From NCBI GenBank assembly GCA_023548195.1, contig JAJHZJ010000082.1, positions 558,001 through 622,000 on the forward strand: a stretch of 64,000 bases of DNA. Reading direction: 5' to 3'. Position numbers and translations under genes: made by a program. Positions 12,544-23,179 of the stretch are shown here, piece by piece. The stretch comes from Bettongia penicillata ogilbyi (Eukaryota > Chordata > Mammalia > Diprotodontia > Potoroidae). Numbering within the stretch: the stretch's first letter is position 1; each line of letters begins with the position of its first letter. Below the pieces are notes generated by a model. The model made no database searches. It was not told the DNA's origin and saw only the letters and a program-made list of their open reading frames with translations.

Positions 12544-12554
12544 AAGACAATTCA
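12544..12554 (+). repeat. Target-site duplication, right copy
   Basis: 'aagacaattca' directly follows the L1 A-rich tail and matches the left copy at 6,449-6,461 apart from a two-base gap. Confidence 0.6.
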
Positions 12555-12765
12555 AATAGCATCTTCTACAGGAAGCATTTTTCAGTCACACCTTCCCCTA
12601 TAAAGTTATCTATTTTGCCTATTCTCTATGTATTTATACACACCTACTAATAATGTCTCTTTTTTAGAGCATAAGCTCTATTTTTGCCTTTCTGTGTATT
12701 GCCTGAGTAAATTTAGCACAATGCCTGGTACATAAGAACTGCTTAATAAAAGCACGTTGACTGAG
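12555..12765 (+). mobile_element. L2 LINE, 3' piece of the split copy
   Basis: Continues the L2 text broken at 6,461: 'atcttctacaggaagc', then the terminal L2 pattern 'agagcataagctctattttt', 'agcacaatgcctggtacata', 'gcttaataaaagcacgttga'. Confidence 0.8.
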
Positions 12766-12774
12766 TGATTGACA

Positions 12775-13204
12775 ACCTCATTCACTCTCAAGGTCTCAAT
12801 AATTATCTTTGCGCAAGTGACTTCCAAATCTTACTAGCTCTGCGCTCTCTTTGCAGATCCAGATCTCCTCCTCCCAATAAATACCCTGAGGATATCTCTG
12901 CCAACATGTTCCACCAGCACCTCCAACTCAACATGTTCAAAACTATGTGTATACTGATCTTGCCCAAAGTGTGCCTTCTCTGTCTCTGTCATTAATACTA
13001 CCCTTTACCCATTCTGCCACGTTGGAAGCCTTGGGCTTGTCTTTGAATCTTCCTTATTCAGCACATTTCACATTCAATGCTTTACCAAAACCTTCATAGC
13101 ATACTCCCAGGGCCTTCTTTTCCTAACTAAGTCATTGCTATAGTCTCCTAGTAGACATTCCTGGCTCTCTTCTCCACTCCCCACAATCCTTCATCCAACT
13201 ACTA
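12775..13204 (+). mobile_element. L2 LINE ORF2-region fragment
   Basis: C/T-rich L2 coding-strand text with 'acctccaactcaacatgttc', 'ggcttgtctttgaatcttcc' and 'tcattgctatagtctcctag', in L2 order. It is interrupted by a MIR and continues at 13,440. Confidence 0.7.
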
Positions 13205-13439
13205 AGACTTATTTTCCTTATGTAGATTTACAAAGCATTTTATGTACAGTATTTCTCTTGATTTTCACAATGTGGTTCTTGATAGACCATCATTATCCTT
13301 ATTTTACAGGTAAGAAAATTAGGATTTAGAGATAACCAAAACTGTGTGCTCAGGGTCACATAGCTAATAAGTAGTAATTGAGGCCAGAATCAAATATATG
13401 CCTTTATAATTCTAAACGTAATACTCTCTCCACTATGTC
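13205..13439 (-). mobile_element. MIR/Ther SINE, antisense, inside L2
   Basis: Reverse MIR blocks: 'tttacaaagcattttatgta', 'ccttattttacaggtaagaa', 'ctcagggtcacatagctaat'. It splits the L2 copy, so it is the younger insertion. Confidence 0.75.
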
Positions 13440-13800
13440 ATGCTTTCTCTGCCTTTCCATATCATTCCTCTGCTCAAAATCGTTCAAAGACTCAGACTGT
13501 CCTACTAAGGAAAGTTCAAACATCTTTGCCTGGCACCAAGGCCTTCTAAAATTTGGCCTTGTCTTATACATGCACTTTATATCCTACCCAAAAAGGACTG
13601 CTTGGTACTTGTTGATGCATGATAGCCTGTCTACTCCTAATTCTATCTCTTTATACACGTTGAATTCCTATCCATCCTTTAAAGCCTGACACAAATGTTG
13701 CCTTCTCCAGAAAGCCTTCCTGATTGCCCAGTTAGACTGCCTCCAACTTGCCCCCACCTATGTCCAATAGCAAACACTTTTCCTACACCTTCATACTTAT
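13440..13800 (+). mobile_element. L2 LINE, continuation
   Basis: L2 resumes with 'ctgctcaaaatcgttcaaag', 'ctaaaatttggccttgtctt', then 'ttctccagaaagccttcctg'. It stops before the usual L2 tail. Confidence 0.7.
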
Positions 13801-14639
13801 AGCTATATGGGACATGCTGCCAGTAGTGTCATGATGAATGTTTAGCAACCAGCTGTCCAAAAACAACATGTACTTATGACACCTTTTAAAGTTTAATCTG
13901 CATAAACATTTTCTCCATTACTTTCTTAAGCCTAGGCAATTAGCAAAATAAAAAAAATCATGCCCAGATTTGTACCTTGCTGATTTTCAAGGCATGAATA
14001 CTCACACTGAAATTTAACAGTCTGACCTAGCCCTATCCTTGAGTAGGCTCCAGCATACTGGGACACAGTATCTTACTGGATACCAGGAGAGCAGGGATCA
14101 TGTCTTAGGGACGTAGGACATTATTCACCAGGCCCTAAACACACGCTTGTTGAATTTATTGAATTGAAGTGGCTCCAGATGTAGCCACCTCAAATGTATT
14201 GTTACCCCAGAAGTCTCATACCTCAGAGGATTTGTATTGTCACCTTTTTCTCTCACTATATCCCCTGTGTAGAGCTATTTTCAGTATTAGCAAGCTGGCT
14301 TGTATATTGGTGGAAAGGGTGAAGGGAGGTAGTGATTTTTGAGGTCAGGACTCTGAAATACATGTAAGGTTAGGCAAGGTCTTAGAATAGCCACAAGATG
14401 GGAGCTCAGAAAAGTCCCAGAGTTGATCTCTCAGAGTTAGCCTCAGAGGGCATTTCTCCCTGGGTTTTGAGGGTTTAACCCTTCTACAGAGATTCTCTGT
14501 GGATAAATGAGATTGGTGGGAGATGAAGAGGAACATTTCAATCTAGAGGAGAATAGGCTCACCCACAAATGTCAGACAAATATCCCATCGCAAAATCTGT
14601 TATTATCTTTGGTATTGTTAGAAAAAGTCACAAATTTGA
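13801..14639. other. Mostly unassigned; short L2 tail near 14,085-14,165
   Basis: A weak plus-strand L2 3' end ('agagcagggatcatgtctta', 'acgcttgttgaatttattg') is the only thing recognised. No exon features. Confidence 0.45.
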
Positions 14640-14820
14640 TTATTCTCTGAAGAGGTGATTACACAGGGTAGTGAGCTTGTGTTAATTTTAGCTCTTTCAC
14701 TAATTAACCATGTGAACTTGTATAAGTCATTTAACCCCTCTCTTAACTTTATGAAAGGAGGACTGGACAATGGCACAATTTATCCATTTATAAAACGATG
14801 ATGATAATATCTTTCTCTTT
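14640..14820 (+). mobile_element. MIR/Ther SINE, decayed
   Basis: 'ctttcactaattaaccatgt', 'aagtcatttaacccctct' and a later 'atttataaaacgatgatgat' follow MIR order. Strongly mutated. Confidence 0.55.
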
Positions 14821-14849
14821 CTGTTTTACAGGAATACTGTTAAGAATCA

Positions 14850-15030
14850 AATACTAACTCTGGAAGGCCCCTTAGAGGTCATCTAGTCCAGCTTCCTTTT
14901 AAAAATGAGGAAACTGAGGTCTAGAGAGGAGGAGAAACCTACCCAAAGTCACCTGGGTAGAAGGTCAAGCATGAAATTTCCCACCTCTGTCTTGTAACTC
15001 TAATCCTGGTGCTCTTTCCATTATCTTATG
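14850..15030 (-). mobile_element. MIR-type SINE, antisense
   Basis: Shows 'cttagaggtcatctagtcca', 'aaaatgaggaaactgaggtc' and 'ctaatcctggtgctctttcc', the reverse MIR-type pattern repeated at 16,345, 25,540, 38,620 and 41,300. Confidence 0.8.
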
Positions 15031-15169
15031 CCTACAGTGATTAAAGTTCTAAGTGATAAAAAATGCTAGAGTAAAATATCAAACAGAAAGGAAGCTGACT
15101 ATGCCCCAAGGAGTGAAGCACAGGCAGACCGGGGCCCAGGGGATGACCAGAACAGTTTGCTCAGTCTTG

Positions 15170-15565
15170 CCTCAGACTCTGACCAGGAGCCCCCATCTCT
15201 TACCTAGACGCTCATTCAGGTCCATCGCCTCTCTGACATCCAATTACTTCTTCCTGTCTTTCCTCCCCTTACGCAGGGGCCTGGAATACACTTTCTCTTC
15301 CCCTCCCAGCACCCACTGTTTTTAGTCCAGCTCAGTTCCCAAGTATTCCACAGTCTTCTCAGTTCACTCCAGGTCACACTGTTCTAGCCTCTCTCCAAAC
15401 TTGTCTGTACCATGCAATTTAGTACTTTAGTCACAGTGTTAGACTGTTGACTAATCGTCTTTTGTGTCTAAGTCTTGCCTCTGCCCTCCATATCATAAGT
15501 TCCTTAAGGGAAAGAGATCGTCATATCATACTTGTGTATTCTGTGCTAACTGGGAGGATCAGAAC
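15170..15565 (+). mobile_element. L2 LINE 3' region
   Basis: C/T-rich text with 'ggcctggaatacactttctc', 'tccatatcataagttcctta' and 'attctgtgctaactggg'-like tail, in L2 order but decayed. Confidence 0.55.
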
Positions 15566-15879
15566 TGACTCAGGAAGTCCTCAACTTAACAGTTATGCTG
15601 GGTAGTTTAAACAGTGACCTAATCTGTAAACCTGGATCAATGTAAGATGAAGGTACTTCCCCAGGCTAGTCAGGAGTCAATTTGAAGCTCCGGAGAAATA
15701 GGTAAGATATGACCTTCCCTGGGTATCACAATCTTGTGGTGTAGAACCTTGGCTGAAGAAGCAGCTGGACTGAATTTCCAGGAAGAAGGCATGGCAAAGG
15801 CCCCTTATACTTATGCATGTACATTTCAGTTCAATTAAACAAATACTAGGCTCCTAACCATGTATCTACTAATTGCCAA

Positions 15880-16018
15880 AGCTTTTCCCATGTATTACGT
15901 CCTTTGATTCTCAATAGCCTGTGGGATGAGGAAAGGATGGGATAAACCAGGCATGATTCTTCTTAAATTATGAATAGGGAAACTGAAGTGCAGAGATAGG
16001 AAATAACTTGCCCAACTG
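15880..16018 (-). mobile_element. MIR/Ther SINE, antisense fragment
   Basis: 'agcttttcccatgtattacg', 'ctcaatagcctgtgggatga' and 'agggaaactgaagtgcagag' match reverse MIR. Confidence 0.65.
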
Positions 16019-16118
16019 AGGAAAAGGGAGAAAGATGGAGAAAAGGAAGAAAGGTTGAGATTGCCAAGTAGGTCTAGGTGTGGTTGATAGAGTATAACTA
16101 CTGATCCTTGTCCTAGAA

Positions 16119-16281
16119 CAGGAGTTCTTAAACTTAAGTTCTTAAGCTGTCATTGACTCCTTTGGCAGCCAGGTAAAGCCTATGGACTCTTCAGAAATGC
16201 TCAATTTCAGTTAGAGGTTAATGAACATAAAGATGTAATTTCCCCTCTTCAAATCCATGAACTTCAGGTTAAGAACTCCTG
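16119..16281. mobile_element. Small non-autonomous hAT-like DNA element (MITE)
   Basis: A 163-base element with perfect 13-base terminal inverted repeats: 'caggagttcttaa' at the left and 'ttaagaactcctg' at the right. Flanking 8-mers 'tcctagaa' and 'agctagag' agree at five of eight positions, as a decayed hAT-type duplication would. No coding capacity. The class is inferred from end structure and length. Confidence 0.75.
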
Positions 16282-16344
16282 AGCTAGAGTAGAATCTGGG
16301 CAGATAAAAACTGTTCATGTTAGACGAGGACGCTTTGCCTGGAA

Positions 16345-16540
16345 TATCATAGAGCTCAAAGGGACCACCTGTGAGGTCACTGTGCTCAACCTCCTTATTT
16401 TAAGGATGAAGAAAATGAGATTCAGAGAAATAAAGTGACATTATCCAAGGTCCTTCAAACAGGTAGAGTCAGGATTCAGACCCAAGTTCTCTGACTCTAA
16501 CTGGAATGCTCTTTTCACTGTACCATGCCTCCATATATTA
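16345..16540 (-). mobile_element. MIR-type SINE, antisense
   Basis: 'atcatagagctcaaagggac', 'gaagaaaatgagattcagag', 'ctcttttcactgtaccatgc' follow the reverse pattern closely. Confidence 0.8.
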
Positions 16541-16624
16541 TATGTCAATGAAATCTTAGAATTTAAAACGTGGCAATATTAGAGATAGAAAGGACATCAG
16601 AATTAATTTACTATAATAATTTCA

Positions 16625-16790
16625 TGACAGATTATTGGTTTTGGAGTCAGGGGATACAAGATCAAATCTCAGCTCTAGGATTTACTAACCATGTGACTGT
16701 GGCTTAGTCACCACCTCTTTGGATCTCAGTTTTCTCAACTACACAATGAGAATTGGATTAGACAACTTCTAAGTTCCCTTCAAACTCTGG
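16625..16790 (+). mobile_element. MIR/Ther SINE
   Basis: 'gattattggttttggagtca', 'taaccatgtgactgtggctt', 'atctcagttttctcaactac' and 'ggattagacaacttctaagt' in MIR order. Confidence 0.8.
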
Positions 16791-17219
16791 ACAAAACTGA
16801 GAAACCAAGGTTGTGACTTACCCATAAGCCCCAGAGAAGAAGTTTCTGTTCTTACATAGGGAGTTTTTGGGTAAAAGTCAAGTAAGTTTCTATTCCCTCC
16901 TTGAGTTACCAGTTTGTCCCCCTTCCAAGAAGGGATTTTCTCTAGAAATATAGAATATTTGTACAAGAGACCAGCTTATGACCCCAAAGATATGACTCAG
17001 TCCTGGATCAATAAGAACAAAGAAACCTTCAAGTCTATCCAAGTCCAATTAATCCAGGGCTGCTAGGTTCTCCAGAAAAACAAGTTAAGGACAATTCCCT
17101 GAAACCCAGTGGGAACAGGAAAAGGGAATACTGTAGGCAACTAGTAACAAATGATGCTCTTTCAAAAAAAAAAACAAACAATTACCTTTATTTCTTGCTC
17201 ATGTGGAAAAATCAAATTC
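16791..17219. other. Unassigned non-coding stretch
   Basis: No repeat or exon recognised; an A-run lies near 17,165-17,175. Confidence 0.45.
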
Positions 17220-17413
17220 AGGAATATCTAGGGCATGGATTCATAAAATTGCTTAAAATTTTTCTCTGATAACTATTTCGACATAAGTGGTTTCCTTTAG
17301 AATTCTATGAATTTTATTTTATGAATTTTAAAAAACTACATTATTCTGAGGAGTCCATAAGCTTTGACAAATTGCCAAAGGGTTCCACAACACAAAAAAG
17401 GTTAAGAACTCCT
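17220..17413. mobile_element. Decayed hAT-like MITE, right end only
   Basis: Ends with 'ttaagaactcct', the same terminal sequence as the element at 16,119-16,281, preceded by 'gccaaagggttccac' and 'gaggagtccataagctttg'. The left inverted repeat is not recognisable. Confidence 0.55.
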
Positions 17414-17487
17414 ATTCTAAGGAAGATCAACTTCCTGGAGAAATTATTCTGAAAATCAACTCATTTTCTTTAAATAATAGACATCTC

Positions 17488-17590
17488 AGATTTATGTTGT
17501 ACTTGATAAAATTAATTTCATTTGATTCTTAGTTTGATCCTGTGAAGTAGGTAGAAAAGGTACCATTCTCCCCATTTTAGAGGTGAGGTA
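17488..17590 (-). mobile_element. MIR/Ther SINE, antisense fragment
   Basis: 'ttgatcctgtgaagtaggta' and 'ctccccattttagaggtgag' match the middle of reverse MIR. Confidence 0.65.
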
Positions 17591-17654
17591 GTCTAAGTGC
17601 ATTCGGCTCAGTCCAGTTTAGCAGACACTTAATAAATTCTTATTGAATAGAGGA

Positions 17655-18060
17655 GAGAGAAAGGGCTCTAGTCTCATTGCCAAGAAAACCTGAGTCCAAT
17701 ACTGCCCCAAACACAAGCTGCATGACCCTGGGCAAGTCACTTAAGTTCTCAGCCTGTTTCCTCATCTGTAAAATGGTGACTTTGCAGAGCCCCACCTCAC
17801 TTGAATAAGTCACTTGTAAATCATTGTATGACCTTCCTGATGACATGGTCCTTTTCCAGAACCAAGGGCAAACAACAAAAGGGTTATAATAATAGCACTT
17901 GCCTGACAGAGTTGTTGAGATGATCAAATGAGATACACACATATACATAAATGTTATGTACACACTTACGTATGTATGTATGTGCGTATGTATGTATATA
18001 TACATATACATATATATGTTGCTTTGTAAACCTTAAAAGTACTATATAAATGTTGGCTAT
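17655..18060 (+). mobile_element. MIR/Ther interrupted by a SINE 3' half and a microsatellite
   Basis: MIR runs 17,655-17,770 ('gcatgaccctgggcaagtca', 'cctcatctgtaaaatgg') and resumes at 17,885 ('taataatagcacttgcctga', 'atataaatgttggctat'). Between them lies the 3' half of the same SINE type as 4,790-5,092 (ending 'accaagggcaaacaac'). A TATG/TACA microsatellite (17,937-18,020) splits the MIR tail. Confidence 0.7.
17937..18020. repeat. TATG/TACA-type microsatellite
   Basis: Imperfect alternating purine-pyrimidine repeats ('tatgtatg', 'tatacata'). Confidence 0.9.
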
Positions 18061-18061
18061 C

Positions 18062-18125
18062 ATACATGAGGTTCTGGGGATACAAAAACAGAAAAATTTT
18101 TGCCCTCAAGTAGCCAACATTCTCA
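18062..18125 (-). mobile_element. L2 LINE antisense fragment
   Basis: 'ggttctggggatacaaaaac' and 'ttgccctcaagtagcc' match the L2 antisense 3' end. Confidence 0.55.
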
Positions 18126-18534
18126 AACTATTAAAATGAATCTGTTATTTCAGCAGTACAAATACTCTTCCAATGATTCCAATTGCAATTCATCCATTCA
18201 TGCAGTTCTCTTTTATGTTTTCCCATAAAGAGGGTCCAACCAACATGCTGGGGGTCTTCCTCACTTTCTCCTGACATCATGAGGATACCAGTGGAGTACA
18301 TGGCTACTGGTTATTCCTCACAGTGCATTGATAGAATTCTATAGCTCTTGCTATGTGACTAGTCCATTTTCTTTTTCTAACACATTTCCCTGATGAGCTC
18401 CTTTACTTCGTTTTCATTCTGTAGTTCTTCGTGTGTTGTAGCAGTCATACCTTCCATGTGATTTTCCATTTCCTTCTGTGTATTACTCCTTTTTAATTCT
18501 TCAGAGACAACAATGATTTGCATTACAGACTGAC

Positions 18535-18876
18535 AGAAAATTTGTATTAAGATGAGCTTTTGCTTCAGGGAGAAGTTCAGGATTATTAAAGGAACCTTAC
18601 AATTTCCAAATGGTAATCTATCTTACTTTCTTCCTCCTGTTTAATTCTGGTCCCAGTTTATCCACGTACAGTATCTAGACAATGTATATACTGATGGATG
18701 AGCTCTTTAGGTTTGTCATAAGCTGGACAATAGGCATTCTTTCTCCACTTGGTTTTTTTCTGTGTGGATGATCAGGCCAAACTCTTAATTTCATTTGAAT
18801 CTTTTCCAGCAATATGTACAGTGTTCCAAGGTTTGATATAACCAACAGCTTTCATCTGTGTGTGTGTGTCTTTTGT
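18535..18876. repeat. Unnamed dispersed repeat, copy 1
   Basis: About 340 bases, from 'ttgtattaagatgagctttt' to a GT run, recur at 52,742-53,075 in the same orientation at roughly 90% identity by eye. I cannot name the family. In both copies the right edge passes through a GT microsatellite into the tail of a reverse-oriented SINE, so the source copy already carried that SINE. On the minus strand parts read like decayed protein code, but no domain is recognised. Confidence 0.8.
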
Positions 18877-19122
18877 CATTTTTTTCAGTTGTGTTCAATT
18901 CTTTGTGACCCCATTTGGGGTTTTCTTGGCAAAGAAACTGGAGTGGTTTGCCATTTCCTTTTATGGCTCATTTTACAGATGACAGACTGAGGCAAACAGA
19001 GTTAAAGTGACTTGCCCATGATCACATAGCTAGTAAATATCTGAAGCCAGACTTGAATTTAGGAAGATGAGTCTTCCTGACTCTAGACTTGGTGCTCTAT
19101 GCACTGTGCCACCAAGTTGCCC
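18877..19122 (-). mobile_element. Marsupial tRNA-type SINE, antisense
   Basis: Near complete and reverse-oriented: 'tgaccccatttggggttttc', 'gagtggtttgccatttcc', 'acttgcccatgatcacatag', then head 'tgtgccaccaagttgccc'. Its tail end is shared with the composite repeat copy at 53,075-53,110. Confidence 0.85.
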
Positions 19123-19164
19123 AACATTCTATAGGGAGGTAAGAATAATATATATAGGTACAAG

Positions 19165-19510
19165 CAAATACAAAATAGAAATAATTTCAGGAGGAGGGCA
19201 TTAGCCATTGGAAGGATCTGGCTGGGTTTCATGGCAGAGGTGGCATCTGAGCTGAGGCTTGAAAAAAGTTAGAGAGTTTAAGAATCAGAAAACTAAGAAG
19301 TAGGGAGTGGATTCCAGGAATGGAGCAGCTTGTGGGGGAACAAGAAGAAACCAGCTCAGCTGGAAAATGAAGGGGAGACATGTGAAAGCAGTTTAGGTTG
19401 GAGTCAGATTGTGAAGGACTTCACAACGTTACATGCTGGACTTTGTACTAACAATAGAAAGTACCCATAGTCTCTTGAGCAGAAGATAGACATGGTCAGG
19501 CCTCCTCTTT
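19165..19510 (-). mobile_element. L2 LINE, antisense
   Basis: 'ctgagctgaggcttgaaaaa', 'gattgtgaaggacttcacaa' and 'agaagatagacatggtcagg' follow antisense L2 order. Confidence 0.7.
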
Positions 19511-19699
19511 ACAGCTTGAAGTTAAAGGAATGAAGCTCTAATACTAGAATTTCAGGTATCACATAAAAGGGAAGGAAGATTTTTTTAGGAGGTGAGGGGA
19601 GGAGAGTAGGAGATGTTCCCTGGGCCCCTGAAATCATACTATATAGACAACTGTTTATTTTTTCTTTATGTAAAACTAGACTCATAACTCGGTAGTGGT

Positions 19700-20015
19700 G
19701 ATATGAAGTCATCTCACTCCTCCGCCTCAAAACCTCTTCCTTCTGCACATTTCCTTATTTCTCTGAATGGTAACAACCTTCTTTTAGTTACCCAGCCTCC
19801 AAACCACAGATTCATTTTTTTCTCCTCCCTCAGCTCATCAGTCACTATATCTCTCATTCTCAAATCTACCTTCATTTATTCGCTTCTAATCATCCTCCAA
19901 GGTCTACTTCAAGTTCTTCTTTGTCCATGAGGGATCCTCTTGGTCATCTCTCCCTTCTTTGAATACTTGTAGCCCTTTCTGTCTTTGCTATTTGTTTGGC
20001 ATTTAGCACACAATC
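19700..20015 (+). mobile_element. L2 LINE
   Basis: C/T-rich text: 'catttccttatttctctgaa', 'ctcagctcatcagtcactat', 'tccaaggtctacttcaagtt', 'ttgtttggcatttagcacac'. Fits L2 with internal deletions. Confidence 0.6.
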
Positions 20016-20357
20016 CCTTATAGTTATTTTAGTTAAGGCAAAATTGAGACTAGAACACATCTTCTTGACTCACAGGTAGAGTCTTGTCCCTGGCCAAACT
20101 TTCTTGGCCACATACCTTTACCATGGAGAAATTTTTCAGCAAGTATTCCCAATACATGCATTCATTCCAAAGTTATTTGCATGTATTAATTATATTATAT
20201 GTTATGAAACATATATAAAATAGAACTTTTAAAAAGATGAGATACAGATAAACAGTATTTAAAATATTTTCTATTTTATGTATCAATAACACAAAATCTT
20301 TTTGTTCTCACTACAAGCCATATGATTAAATGTGCTTCATAATTTTAAAAAATTCCG

Positions 20358-20358
<1 letters not shown>

Positions 20359-20391
<33 letters not shown>
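20359..20391 (+). repeat. (TG)n microsatellite
   Basis: About 16 perfect TG units. Likely polymorphic and a possible Z-DNA former. Confidence 0.95.
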
Positions 20392-20395
<4 letters not shown>

Positions 20396-20719
20396 CAGAC
20401 TTCCAAATAATTAGTAATTATTCAGTTAATTTGATCAATGTAGCTAGCCAAGAAGGTGAATTTACTTGGAGGATGGTATATTTTAAAATTCAATATATAT
20501 GATAATCAAACAATAGCTCACTAATAGTCAATAACTATAATAGTTTTCAGCAAGAGTCATATTTCTATGTGTAGATAGATATTTACCCACACGATGTAAA
20601 AATAAGCAAGAATGAATTATGAATTGCCTCTGATTTCAACACAGCAGGAACATCAAATCTATTCCCCTTTCTGCTTAATGAAGAGTATTAAACTTTAATG
20701 TCTTATTTGGATATCTTCA

Positions 20720-20722
20720 GTG

Positions 20723-20755
<33 letters not shown>
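20720..20755 (+). repeat. (TG)n microsatellite
   Basis: About 17 TG units with one C interruption near 20,729. Confidence 0.95.
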
Positions 20756-20759
20756 TTTA

Positions 20760-21250
20760 ATGAGTGTGAGGACAAGACGGTCAGTTTGGCAGTAACAAAG
20801 AATATAGGCAGGGAAGTAATATAGAGTAAGGTCAGGTGTAAAGCCAGATCGTGAACTGTTTTCAATGCCAAACAGAAAAGTTTTTACTTGATTCTAGAAC
20901 CAACAGAGAGTCACCAGAGTCCATCCAGGGAAAGGGGGAGAGATGTGGTCAGAACCGAGCTCTATGTAAATCACTTTGGCAGGATAGGTTGGAATGGGGA
21001 GAGCTTTGAGGCAGGGAGATAAATTAGGAAGCTACTGCGGGAGTCCAGGCAAAAGGTAATAAGGTCTTGAATTAGGAGAGAATAGAGAAAAGGGAATATG
21101 TACACAAACACCTACACACACATATAAAACATATACATACATCCACATATATGAGATGAGGAGACAAAAAAGATAATATTTAGCAACAGATTGGATACAT
21201 GTGAAAGTGAAGAGTCAAATTCATTTGTGAACTTGGCAGAATGGAATAAT
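20760..21250 (-). mobile_element. L2 LINE, antisense
   Basis: 'agccagatcgtgaactgttt', 'gtaaatcactttggcaggat', 'gaggcagggagataaattag', then after an ACACAT-rich patch 'aacagattggatacatgtga'. Standard antisense L2 order. Confidence 0.75.
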
Positions 21251-22204
21251 AGTGTTGCCTAGGAGAGGTTCTGGCTTTTGGCCTCCGATACTCAGATCCT
21301 TACGATTACGCTTCCTTCTCTTCTTATGCCTCCTTGGTTTACTAGACTCGTTGCTCCCAAAATGAAAAGGAAAGGGGAAAGGGAGCAGGGATTTTGTTCA
21401 ATGGCTACTGCCCCAAGTAATCTGGGGGGCTGGGAGTAGGTATGCTGGCGGAGAGTGAATATTCCTAAAGGCACATGCATATTTGCTACTGGGGTTTCCT
21501 GAATCTTTGTTAGGTTATAACTGCTTTGAAGCGCTAACACCCACAAAGAAGGGGGAGGGGAAGTTTGGAAGCATGCGTCAGTGGAAATGGGTAGAGCAGG
21601 AGAGGCTTGCAGCTGATAGGCATTGTACTGGAGACAAACCCTATGACTGTCCATAGTGGGAAGGGTGCCTATGATCCATCTTCTCACCTTCTGAATGTTC
21701 ACATACACCTTTATGTCACGTCATAGTTCTCCCATAGTCATAGGGTGAGGCCCTCATTTTGGAGACCACTGCCTTAAAAAAGATGGGCAAGACAGTTGCC
21801 AAGACTCACCAGAAACTATATTAGAGCCAGTTTGCAAAACTCACCAAGAATGCCTTCTCAGTGACCTTCCTATAATGATAATTCAGAGTGAATTGATTTG
21901 TCCAGCACATTATTCAACTCTCTTCCAATGGGTATGAAAATCAAGAAAAGACAGAGGAAGCTGCTGCTGAGGTTTATTTTCTTAGACCTTTGCTCATTAG
22001 AAATCACTGAACACCAAACCAAAAGGTCTTCCTCCCCAGCCATTTTATGTCAGACAAAAGATCTGTTTCTTAATCAGGTGTTCAAGGAAGTTTATGATTT
22101 CCAGGATGGGAGATGGGAGATGGATATTCTAGATAAAGGGAAAATCATGAGCAATATTGTAAAGGCAGGGAAGTATAGGTAGCAGTTGAGGAATGGTGAA
22201 CAGG
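21251..22204. other. Unassigned, repeat-poor stretch
   Basis: No known repeat recognised. A 138-codon minus frame spans 21,292-21,708, one of the longest in the window, but it shows no domain, splice context or family similarity that I recognise. Confidence 0.5.
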
Positions 22205-22370
22205 ATTACATTATTTAGAGTTAGCAGGGATTTGATTGAGCAGTTAATCCAACTCATCCTTTTCCAAATGAAGAAAGTGGTGCCCAGAGAGATGAGTCAA
22301 CTTATTCAGTTACACAGGTCTAAGTGGTAGGGCTGGGATGCAAAATTAGGCTCTTTCCAAGTGCGTATAG
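22205..22370 (-). mobile_element. MIR-type SINE, antisense
   Basis: 'ccaactcatccttttccaaa', 'tgcccagagagatgagtcaa', 'ctaagtggtagggctgggat' match the reverse MIR pattern. Confidence 0.7.
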
Positions 22371-23179
22371 TTTGACTGGAGCATTGGGTAGAAGGAGAAA
22401 AGAAATGAACAAGAATGACAGGACTTTTGTGTTACCACAAACCCAACTCTCAAGCTTTCATGCTGAGGAAATGCTATTTTGCCTCTCTGGGTCAGCTTCA
22501 GCCTGGGTTTCTGCCCTCAGGTTCCTGGTACCGGATTTATCAAAGACTGAGTGGGCAGAAGAGGAAAAAAAGAGCCCAGAGGATAGGAACTCACTGAAGG
22601 GAAAGAGGCAAGGAACAGAAGGAGAGGAGGAGGTGAAAACTGTGACATAGCAACTCAGGAGATAAAAGACAGGAACTGGATGACTGAGAACGTCAACTGA
22701 GATCTGCACGTATTTATTTATTTCTATTTATTTATCAGTGGGCTAAGACTTGGGAAGGATGTATGAAGGCTAAAACGTTTTGCGAGGGGGAGGAGAGTTG
22801 GCTTTGTGGATAACAAGCGCCATGTGGAGATGCCTTCTCTTTCTTAAAATCTCCTCGCATTCAGAGCCGACTTTATCCAACCACTCCCCCTTCCTGAAGC
22901 CTCAGAATGAAAATGCTGGCACCACTCAGAAGCTGATTTCTGTTTTGATTTCAGAGCCCACAGAACGACTTCAAACAGTCAGGCTGGCTTTTTAAGAGAT
23001 TCTCTTTGGGGGTAGGGTGGAAAGGAAGAGAATGGTGTGAACAAAATGCTCACACTGAATATAAGAGTCTTAACTGTCTGGGGCAGTGCAAGAATGAGAC
23101 ATTAGGGATTTCTAAGAGACTGGAAACACCTGGATACAGATTGGATGACACTCCTGAAATCGTCTCCTTTAAAGAATCA
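22371..23179. other. Unassigned non-coding stretch
   Basis: Contains a TATT-rich patch at 22,709-22,736 and otherwise no recognised repeat. Frames of 70-110 codons overlap here without family features. Confidence 0.45.

Larger units (their letters stand above)
20016..20759. other. A/T-rich unassigned sequence with two TG microsatellites
   Basis: No recognised repeat family apart from the two TG tracts. Strongly A/T-rich from 20,160 to 20,350. Confidence 0.5.

Noticed and set aside
21292..21708. 138-codon minus-strand frame in repeat-poor DNA
   Set aside because: No domain, no paralogue text in the window and no splice context. A search could overturn this.
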